The position numbers and the translations under genes were made by a program. A stretch of 64,000 bases of DNA from Ignelater luminosus (Eukaryota; Arthropoda; Insecta; Coleoptera; Elateridae): contig VTPC01091236.1 of the NCBI GenBank assembly GCA_011009095.1, positions 417,313 to 481,312 of the forward strand, given 5' to 3'. Shown piece after piece: positions 55,142 through 64,000 of the stretch. The notes under the pieces were generated by a model that saw nothing but the letters and a program-made list of their open reading frames with translations, was not told where the DNA came from and made no database searches. Each line of letters begins with the position of its first letter. The first letter of the stretch is position 1.

Positions 55142-56700
55142 CTACTCATAAGTACAGCTAACCCTGTTCGACTCATTAACATTTTCAAGTAAAATACCTA
55201 TCTCATTTACAAGGTTAATACATTCTTCAATTGATATTCCTTGTGTTTCTAATTTACTAATTGTTTTCGCCAAACAGTTAAAATTTGCTACGATAATAGC
55301 AACTTCTCCCATGTCCCCTGTGTCTTGTGTTTTTTCTATGCATAGTGCATCGTCTTTGGTAAATGTGCTTACAGTTTCCTTAATAGTTTCAAAATAATTC
55401 ACATAATATTCTGTAGAAAGCAAGTATCCCACCTTGTTACAATAGACTCCTGGTGTCATTTTCCTAAATTTATTTACATGACTGGGAGCTTTACAAGACA
55501 CTTTTTTGTAGCTGAAAGTATGTTATTTACTTTGGGATGTATTTCCCACACTTCTCCAGCACGATGCATGTCAGAGGTGGATCATCTTGTATAAAACTTA
55601 AAGTTCCTACTCCAGCCTTCAGCATTCAAGAGGCAGCACCTTAGTGTACTGAATTCCTTTTGGTCATAAAAGAGTCATTGAGTGATTAAATAATTGAGCA
55701 ACAGCCAAATGATTTGTGCTCTCAAAAATATCCATGACTAAAAGATAAGATTTTGTATTTACTTCCGAATTTAAAATACCAATTATAACATTAGCAATGT
55801 ATCTAAAAATAAAATCAAATCTAAAGATTTTCGATAAAAGAATAAATTGTAACAGGAAATTATAAAAAATAAATTTCAATTGAACAAGATATTTTTGTTG
55901 TATTTTTTGACTTTATATTAAATTAAAGTTAAATAAACAAGAAAATGAAATTTCTACACACCTCCCTATGTTATTTGTAGATTCATCAATAGAAACTCAT
56001 ATGTAGTTGTTACATCTCTCCTAACTAATTTGATTTTATCCTAGTACAAATTGGGTAGGTAATTCTTCCTCAGGGTTGATTTGTCGGGAACTGGCATAGT
56101 TGAGATTTCTTCCAAGAAACTTCTAATAAATACAGAATGAAATATCTGCAGCCACTAATGCACTACACAGTTTATTACTAAATTCTGCAGATTTACGATA
56201 GAACTATACAAGCATTATTAAGGGAGGCCAGTAATGTTTTTTTCTTATTTAAAGCAACACGCTTTTGATGTTTAACCATATTAAGATGTTGTGTAACCTG
56301 GAAGCGTTTGCTTGCACTCACTTTATCTTCACAAGCTGTGCAAAATAGCGCCTTATCATCCAGGGCCGGCTGGAGAGCCGGGTTTGTGGGGCAACTGTCC
56401 AGGGCCTCATGCCTTGAGAGAAAAATAATTAATTCTTTGTATCAATATGTTCAGAACAAATAAAATTTTCAATTTTTTCTAAATATTTAAAATAAACAAA
56501 TTAGACTATGTTTGAAAAAGCAGTGTTTCTTCTTTTATTTGAAGAGCCCTGCAAAATTTTGCTGTCCTGGGCCCCGCAAAACTTCCAGGTGGCCCTGTTA
56601 TCATCAGTAAAAACTCTAAACTCGGTTACATAGCTTCAGAGGGCAACAGCAATGGATCGTTTTTCTTTGCTCATGCATACACCTCTATATTTTAATATAA
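55142..56700 (-). pseudogene. Decayed hAT transposase with BED zinc finger (minus strand)
   Basis: Reading the minus strand: a BED-type finger, 'ALFCTACEDKVSASKRFQ' with 'VTQHLNMVKHQKR' (about 56350-56260). Next come 'SNKLCSALVAADIPFLYL' and 'TYPICTRI' remnants (about 56200-56030), and then 'YIANVIIGILNSEVNTKSY' with 'STNHLAVAQLF' (about 55800-55690). An open frame 55501-55142 follows, with 'CKAPSHVNKFRKMTPGV', 'YYVNYFETIKETVSTF' and 'LETQGISIEECINL'. This is the block order of the BED-containing hAT transposases. The C-terminal dimerisation region is missing, and stops and a MITE interrupt it. Confidence 0.78.
56361..56597. mobile_element. hAT-type MITE nested in a hAT transposase relic
   Basis: The ends are CAGGGCCGGCTGG and 'aggtggccctg'. 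The flanks at 56353-56360 and 56598-56605 are both 'ttatcatc', an exact 8-bp target duplication. It splits the BED-finger coding sequence of the transposase relic on the minus strand between the Asp-Asp codons and the upstream part. 237 bp, non-coding. Confidence 0.9.
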
Positions 56701-57059
56701 AATAAATACATTGCAACTGTATATTGGTCAGTTAGGTACTTGCAAGTAGCATTTGGTTTTACAAGGATGCCACATGTGCAAAAGCTAATATTTATTTCTA
56801 AGAAAAACTAAAAGAGTCAATTCTAGCCTACCTACTTAGATTTTGGTTTGCACACACTTAAAAATGATTCAAATCAAATATTTTTTATTTCTGTGTCTTA
56901 TTTTTAAAGTTAAGACTATCAGATGCTACATTGCTGCAACCAGAAGAAAATCTCTATTTCTATTTGAATCCTTGAAAATATACAGGGTGTGCCATTTCAA
57001 CAAATTCATGATGACGTCATCACAACAACCCTTCTGGATGAGAGTCTCGATAGCCTTTC

Positions 57060-57960
57060 AGTGGCGCCCACCCATCATGTGCTAATCCAAGAGTTGGCTT
57101 GAGCAAGCCAACTAACCACACCACGTGAGGCTGTCGCCGCCGCTGACAGACCCACGACACCCCTTGTCTGTGCCACAACACAACTCCCGATGAGCCCACT
57201 ATCCCATCTACCCTCATCGGACACACCGACAACGCTCGAGTCACAATTAGCAACCTCGTCGTCTCCACCAGCTACCCCTATCAACCAACGAGACAAGCGC
57301 CGCTTTCAATCCCAGAAACCTGGAGCCTGCTGACCCATGGCCACAATAGCCCTTGACGTCGCAGCTGCCTCCGCAGCAACCAATGAGCACATGACCACCC
57401 AGGTTTTCATCCCACCGTCAACCCACGAGACAAGAGCCAACCTGAGAAACCTGGAGCCTGCCGACAATGACACGACTGCCCAGATCCTTATCCCTTCACC
57501 AAGGGATAAGAACACGCCACGAACATACCTCACCGCTTGAGGCCCGAAGCCGGCGCGCTCCGCCGTCAACCCTCCAACTACACCCAACGATTGTCAGAGC
57601 CAATCTGGGTATCACTGGACGAACTTAAAGGAACTCCGGCCACTTACCACCGAGAACCGTCACCAGCTCGCAACGGCTTACCTGATCAACGCCAAGGGCG
57701 CCCGCTACGACATAAACGAATCCGACACCAACTCCGAGGATTTCATAGAAATTCATACACCAGCAACCGCAAGGCGCATGCAGAAGCAGACTGCCGTCGC
57801 GAGCACCGACCCCAAAGAGACGTCAACCAAATCCCAGGTCCAGCATCAACGAGGACGCTGCGACCCACGCCATCAACTACAAACCCCTTGTGGCCACAAC
57901 GCAAACCGCCACATGGAAAGGTCTCGTAACACCGCCACATCGTGACCTGCACCAGCCCAA
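57060..57960 (+). pseudogene. GC-rich ORF island, probable retroelement ORF1 (one in-frame stop)
   Basis: One frame runs from ATG 57337 to a stop at about 57946 with a single internal TGA (57538-57540), roughly 200 codons. Third positions are strongly G/C (aac, gac, gcc, acc), unlike every other gene here. The protein is Pro/Thr/Ala/Gln-rich and hydrophilic, with 'LATAYLINAKGARYDINESD' and 'EDFIEIHTPATARRMQKQ' near the end. That would fit the N-terminal part of a non-LTR retrotransposon ORF1, but no zinc knuckle or RT follows. A direct repeat of about 137 bp ('tcaac-c-acgagacaag' at 57282 and 57419; 'gaaacctggagcctgc' after each) lies at the 5' side. I do not recognise the family. Transfer from a GC-rich genome is an alternative. 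Confidence 0.5.
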
Positions 57961-58387
57961 AGGAGACCTGCCTCGCCAAGCCCATCTGCATCGGTGATTT
58001 AAGCGACCGCGAGTGCAGTGAACAGTCTCCAAACAGACAATTACCTAGCATTACTTCAACAAACAGACATCTCATTATTATACCTAGCTTTAAGTTTCAT
58101 TCGCATCAATGATAACCATTTTATCGCACGTACAAGTCAATATCAATTCGCTACATAAAAAAATCAATAAAAACAAGGATATCAAATAGTGCCTAAAAGT
58201 CTTTATATACAGCTGTGTTCTCATTTCGTTTTTGGTATGTACTACTAAAAAGTTTAACAATATAGTAACAACAATAAACTTAAACCAACTAATCTTTATA
58301 CTAGCAAACACCATTAAACCTAAAACCTGTAAGCAATATGTAATGATAATATATGGAAGTTAAAGGATTGGACAAGCTGTACACATT

Positions 58388-59190
58388 CTTAACCCTTCTG
58401 TACTGGTAAACATTCAACTTGTACTGCTACTGATGTAGGTCTGTGAGATCCAATTTTATAATTCTTTTCTAAGTACTTAGATGTTGGATATACCAACCAT
58501 TTTGCATGGATGTTAATTACTGTTCAGTTTATTGCTAGAATGCTGAACAAATATATCCAAAAAAATGTGAGAAATAGTTTTAAAAATTCTGTTCATATAT
58601 GAAGTTTACATATTTTCAACATACCTACACATTGTGCAGTGATAAAACTAAGGTTTTTGTGGCTATAGTTGGCATATACACTTTATTCCTGTCTAGCAAT
58701 ACTGAAAACAAGTTAAATCTGTTCAATTTTTGAAATATTTCCTGTTAGAACTTAGTAACATCTGCAGGATTTAGGACCTTTTCTGCATGCCTTTTCAAAT
58801 TCTTTGAATATTATTGATAATTTCAGGAAGAAAAAAGTTTATTTTTTTTTAATTTTGCAAGCTTTAGGAAGGATAGGTGGGTTTTTAGAAAAATAACCAT
58901 AGCATTATAAAAATAACTATAAAGAAATTGATACCAGTTAGAAAAATAGCTTATGTTGTTACCAATGATGGGTCTGTGAGACCCAGTAGAGGATTGCAGA
59001 AAGAGCTGTGTAAGTGTAAGAGAGATGAAAATAAATTTACGCCTATGTGATGTTTGTATTATGAAGCTTTGTATTACTACTATATGAAGCTAGTGAAAAG
59101 AAAAAATTCCTAAAGAAATTCAATTCTCAGCAGTTATAAAAAATTGTTTTTGCTCAGGTTTTACAGACCCACATCAGTATGGAAAGGAAA
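58388..59190. mobile_element. Degenerate piggyBac-like remnant
   Basis: The left side reads TTAACCCTTCTGTACTG, then 'ctactgatgtaggtctgtgag'. The right side 'tacagacccacatcagtatgga' is a diverged complement of the same two blocks. Inside is 'gggtctgtgagaccc'. The TTAA plus CCCTT start is of piggyBac type; the right TTAA is not visible. No coding sequence. Confidence 0.4.
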
Positions 59191-59712
59191 TATTCACAGA
59201 AGATTTTATTAAAAGAAGTGATCTTCAGTTTATTAATTTAAGATAACATCTTTAATCTTGAGTCCTTTTTGTTGATTGAATCTTCATTAAATGTTTCTAG
59301 AAACAAGAAAGGCTTTCTTTAGCACAATATAATAAATTAAAACAATAAAATGTTCAAAACAACCATGGTTTGTCGATTGGGTTCAATTATTATACATACT
59401 ATAACTATACATTCCTTTTCTAAAGAAACACGTTATTTCATAAATTCCTTCTGTAAGCAGTGAATACTTGCTTCTGAGATGCATCAGTGTTGAGTGACGA
59501 AAGGTGTACAGTTTGTTTTATCTACTTTTTTGAATTTAGTATAAATAATCTGGACCAGAATATTACATACAGTAAACCTTTGTTTGCATGAACTCTTTTA
59601 ATATAAACATCTCCTTACTACAAATAAAAACAATGGGCCCAGCTGGCTACAAATTATATATCTATAATCAAGAGAAAATTCTAAGTTGATTTCATATATA
59701 ACATGTCCTGTA

Positions 59713-60415
59713 AAGTTACGGGAATATGGCAACAGACAGTGCGTACAGAATGTGCAAATTCAGAAACGAGATTTTTTAAATTTCGTGGAAAATTTTTGCA
59801 GAGGAAATTAGGAATCATTTTCCTATGGTAAACGACTTTATAAATAATGTAAAAAAGGTATTTGTAAAAGCACCTTTAAAAGTTTAGCTGTACAAAGAAA
59901 CATTGCCTAATATTCCTCTGCCTCCAAAACCTAAGTCTTACTAGATGGGGAGCCTGGGTGGAAGCAGCTTTGTTTTATTTGGAGAATTTTGAGGGTATAA
60001 AAAAAGTATTGTTAGAGTTATCTGACAATTCATCAACTGCAATTACCAAGTCCAATCGATTAGTCACTAATCCCCAGTTTTAAGCCAACAACTAGCTTAT
60101 ATTAAGAACCATTTTAGTATAAGTCCTAAACTATTTTTAGAGTTGGAAAAGCAAGACATTTTATTGGTTGATTCTATAAATCTAATAGAGAATTTTAAAG
60201 CAGCAATTTAAATGGTAATTTTATTGCAGGTTTGGAAATTTCTCTGGATATTTTATCAGCCCTTTCTAATGCACCTATTACATCAGTTGATGTAGAAAGG
60301 AGTCTTTCTGGCTATAAATTAATATTAAATGATAGGAGGCAATTGTTTCTTGCTGAAAATATTGAGAAATATCTTATTGTTAGTGTTTACCATACAATGT
60401 TAGTAATTAAGTAAT
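59713..60415 (+). pseudogene. C-terminal part of a hAT transposase (same family as 55142-56700)
   Basis: In changing plus-strand frames: 'VNDFINNVKKVFVKAPLK', 'LPNIPLPPKP', 'RWGAWVEAALFYLENFEG', 'LELEKQDILLVDS', and an open end (60232-60414) with 'LSNAPITSVDVERSLSGYK' and 'LNDRRQLFLAENIEKYL'. The last block is the hAT C-terminal dimerisation region. Several stops and frameshifts. It overlaps, in protein terms, the 55142-55501 segment (both contain the KAP-x-x-V block), so they are two separate copies. The first 70 bp also match 25966-26032. Confidence 0.82.
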
Positions 60416-60675
60416 TAAATATTGTGACTGTCATTAATTGTATGAGTTTATCTATATTTTTTTAATAAAATGTTTATTTAGAAAGATATTCTTTTGTTTT
60501 CTTGCTAATTATGCAAGATATTTGTTTGCATATGCTTACATATATAGCAAAACCTTTAGAGTATCAGTAACCGTAGAATGAGTTTGAGGCCATATGATTA
60601 CCTGCAAAACCTTTTGCATATTTTTCACTAATATACTATACTTTACTTAAGTAAAGACCTACTACAGTAGGCTAG

Positions 60676-63099
60676 CAGTGTTGGGTAGAATCTAGATCCT
60701 GCATCTAGGTACTATTGGAAGACCTTGTATCTGGATCTAGGTACTGTTTTGAAGAATATCTTTTGACCTAATGTAGATACTAATTGAATGGATCTTAAGT
60801 CTTTAGATCTAAGATGCATATTAGATCAATCAAAGTAATTACATTTAACTTTTGAGAAATTTCCTTTTTAATACTGAATTTCCGAACCATCACACTATGA
60901 ATGTTAATACTCAAAGCCATAAAAAACACAAGCTACCCATTTAAAAATTAAATTTTTTTTAAGCAAAATAAAAACTTTATTCTCCTATGTTTTGCATCAA
61001 AATTATCAAATGATTTTATCATAAAAACAACATTTGTAAATGTGATTATTTTGATTAAGTATACCCTACTAAAATATATTTAAGTAACCAGCAACCATTT
61101 CGTAGTTCTTAAATGTTCTAGGTTTTATGCAAAAGACACAACAATGAACAAAAATACATGCATTTCTGCATCGATAGTTAATTAGGAGTCATGTGATTTC
61201 TCAAATTTTTTTAAAGATAATTTAGCAAACTTAAAATTTAAAAAGTTTCTCTGAAAAGAAACCTTGTGACTAGAAAACACTAAGCAGCAAAATCGCCAGT
61301 CATCGGCCATAGAAAAAAAGAAATAACAAACGCAAAATATGTATGCGCTACAGCTAATATCTGGAGTGCATGAAACAAAAGCTATTTGGGTATGACAGTG
61401 CACTTTATTGACAACAAGAGTTTTGAATGTAACTCATTTGCACTATGTTGTAAATGATTCAGATTCTCTCACTTTTGATAAAACTGCAGAACTAGTTAAC
61501 GAGACTGATACTTTCTATAATTTAGCAATAGGCAAACTATCAGCAATTGTGACAGATAATGCTAGCAGTTTCAGCAAGGCATTTAAAGTATTTTCTATTT
61601 CTTTGTTAAACACCAATGTTAATAACAACAACTTTGCAGAACTTCCAGAATTAAAAAGTAGTAATGAGGTCAATGTAGAAACCCTTTCAAATTTTGACAA
61701 TGAAGCAATATATATACTATACTTTTGCAGCAGCAGTTGAAATGCTGGTCCCACACACTTAACCTTTTTATTACTAATGATGCTCAAAAGGTAAAACAAG
61801 ACCAAGAAAAAAGTGAATAGTTCAGTTTTAAAAAAAATATTTCAAATATGGAATCTAGCAAGGAAGTCCACAAAAGCGTCACATGAAATCAAGAAAATTT
61901 GTGGTATCAAACTACTGTTCCTTGTGCTACTAGCTGGGAATTCCATGTTTGATGCCTATGAAACCTAAATGCAACTGAAATCAAAATAAGCAAAATCTGC
62001 AGAATGCTAAAAATAGATGAACTTAAATATGCAGATTTTCTTTTTTTAAAAGAATACATTATTACTACAAAACTGATAGCAATTGCGATTGACATTTTAC
62101 AGGAAAAAAAATTGTAATTTAGGAGCTGTTCTTCCTACGTTATATAAAGTTAAAAATTCCATAAATGATATAAAAAGTTTAAAACTCTGTAATAAACTCA
62201 AGGAATGTATTGGGATTTGAAAAACACTTTTTCAAGATAATGAACTTGAAAAAGCAGTGAAAGTCTCCCATATTTAATAGCTAGTATTAGTAATCCTAAA
62301 TTTAAATTAAGATGGTTGGAAATAACTCCTTTTAAAAATGATGTAGAATTTTTTTAAACCAAACTACAACACTATGCAGAAGATATGCCATTTCAGCCTA
62401 ACAGTGAAAACTATGAAAACAAGGTCTCAATTTCTCTTAATAATTCTCAATTAGAAAAGTCATCTGAAATTGAGTTTTTGATTTTTTAAAAGTAAATTCA
62501 CAGAAATCTTAATCTATCTCCAGTTGCCACACAATGTTTGGAAAAACTACAGATACAAATTACCGTCAATTAAATAAATATCCAATAACAAAAAAATTGT
62601 TTTTAAAACTAAATACTGTACTGTCATCATTCGTGCCTGTAGAGAACGTGTTTAGTACAAATAGTCAAATTCTTACTCCAAAAAGAAACAAATTAAGTGA
62701 TGATATTTTTAAAACCTTGTTAATTTAAAAAAGTAATAAAACTTAAACTATTTATGCTACATGCATAAGCGTAAATTTTTATGTAGTTATATTGTTTATT
62801 AATTTACTAATTTGATAATTTATGTGTTTTTTAATTTATGTATGTAAACTTTATGCATGCAATATTAGATTTATTAAAATGCAAATAATGTCTATTCTAT
62901 ATTATTAATTAATTAATATTATTTCCTGAAACAAAAATAAAAACTATCTAAAAAGGATCTAGTTACTTTTTGATAGATTTTGGATCTGTATCTAGGTATA
63001 CAATTAAAAAGACGATCTTGTATCTGAACTAAATTCAGGTTTGAAAAAGTATCTGAATCTGGAACTATAGATACCAAGAGCAGGGATCTTCCCCAACAC
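60676..63099 (+). mobile_element. hAT element, 2.4 kb, decayed
   Basis: The left end is CAGTGTTGGGTAGAATCT and the right end 'gatcttccccaacac' (complement GTGTTGGGGAAGATC). The flanks 'taggctag' and 'taggctgg' agree at 7 of 8 bases. Subterminal 'gatctaggtac'-type repeats occur inside both ends. Broken transposase pieces lie between: 'IGKLSAIVTDNASSFSKAF' (61408-61740, first Asp block) and 'LNTVLSSFVPVENVFSTN' with 'ILTPKRNKLSDDIFKTLL' (62534-62728, dimerisation block). The pieces are in different frames with many stops between, so the copy is inactive. Confidence 0.82.
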
Positions 63100-64000
63100 T
63101 AGGCTGGACATATAACCTCGGTTTAAAAACAAAAATCTGTTTTAAGAAACAAATTACTAAACTGCAAAAAATGTTTTAAACAAAACTTGACACTATGTAG
63201 TATATAAACAATTCACTACATGGATAAATTCATGGACGTTTGCAGCATTCTAGCCACATAACAAATCATTTTGGAAAATGATTCCTGTTTGGAAATTTAT
63301 GAAAAAATATTCCCTTTTCTCAATTGTTTTTATTTTTTGAACTATTTCTACAACTGTACACACTACAAGCAGGAACTTTTGAATTAAAACTGCTTGTAAG
63401 AACACCACCAAATGTGAATGCAATATAAAAGTCGAGCATCTGTCGTGACTGGTCTGCACTTTGGCGTCATACACATTTCAATTATTGGTCATAACTTCCT
63501 TATTGTATCAGATAAACTTCCTAGAAATTACACACCAATAATAAATATCTGAAAACTTTCTTTTGAGGTTAACTTGTTTGTTTTGTTGCGATCCCCTTTA
63601 AGCTTGTCTTTTAGCTTTTGATTGATATATAGTAAATTTAATCTATTTGCAATATTTTAAAAGATACCTAGTTGCAAAGTTAGTTTTGCATACCATAAGA
63701 ATACTACATAGCCATACGATACCCTCAAAGAAAAAATTTAAAAACAACAAAGTTTGCAGGTGATAAGGGTGTGGAAATGGAATTAGACGGCAAGTGAGGA
63801 TGTTTTTGTTTTTTCTTCTAATCTGTCACCGATCAGAAAAAGCATACTTGTAATTGAAGTTAAAAATATTTGTTTATTTAAAAGAATGCAAGCCTTAAGT
63901 GAAAATATATACATCATGAGATGATTTTATAAGGAATATCAACAGTTAAAAAATCTTACATTGTAAAGCGCTTTGTTAATCTGGGGATTGCTAGACAAAC
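63100..64000. other. Intergenic to window end, nothing recognised
   Basis: AT-rich; the minus ORF 63250-63474 has no recognisable feature. Confidence 0.5.

Noticed and set aside
1..64000. CRISPR arrays, bacterial operons, tRNA or rRNA genes, telomeric TTAGG arrays
   Set aside because: I looked for these by eye and saw none. The sequence is eukaryotic nuclear DNA; a tRNAscan run would be needed to exclude a diverged tRNA.

Overview
This is a window of AT-rich insect nuclear DNA. Genes are split by short GT-AG introns, and the intergenic and large intronic spaces are full of transposon remains: hAT, mariner/pogo, piggyBac-like, LINE and LTR elements. Gene content and transposon mix suggest an insect, possibly a beetle, but nothing seen fixes the order. 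One assembly gap of 100 N lies at 29434-29533.

Three protein-coding genes could be rebuilt exon by exon, each with a continuous frame. (1) 11782-20423, minus strand: WDR19/IFT144, an intraflagellar transport complex A subunit, 19 exons, 1364 aa. (2) 20790-23903, plus strand: the epsilon subunit of translation factor eIF2B, 11 exons, 662 aa. It is head-to-head with WDR19 across a 366-bp shared promoter region. (3) 32120-46919, plus strand: a PGRMC1-type membrane-associated heme-binding protein (MAPR family), 3 exons, 200 aa, with a 14.1-kb last intron. The genes have unrelated jobs (ciliary transport, translation initiation, heme/sterol biology) and share only location.

Region by region: 1-4.6 kb is AT-rich with no recognisable gene. 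4.66-6.05 kb is a decayed LINE. 8.15-8.57 kb is a LINE 3' end. 9.17-10.88 kb is an LTR retrotransposon reduced to one LTR and an intact gag ORF. 11.16-11.45 kb is a hAT MITE with perfect 8-bp target duplications. 11.8-23.9 kb is the WDR19/eIF2B5 pair; WDR19 intron 13 holds a degenerate short-period array and a MITE, and eIF2B5 intron 6 holds another MITE. 24-32 kb is intergenic and holds a second copy of the short-period array, a GGACGTCC palindrome-rich element, a solo LTR, a large foldback element and a 46-bp tandem repeat beside the gap. The PGRMC1 intron (32.6-46.8 kb) holds a hAT MITE, a TIR element, two pairs of duplicated segments (one with a clean MITE insertion), a LINE with the 5' inversion typical of twin priming, a pogo-like element nested in that LINE, and a decayed Tc1/mariner-superfamily transposase. 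47-64 kb has no host gene I can recognise, but holds a mariner fragment, two hAT transposase relics of one family, a nested hAT MITE, a GC-rich ORF island, a piggyBac-like remnant and a 2.4-kb hAT element.

I found no unmistakably new biological system. The best leads are the gag-only LTR derivative, the twin-primed LINE with its nested passenger, the paired short-period arrays, the palindrome-rich element and the GC-rich ORF island.
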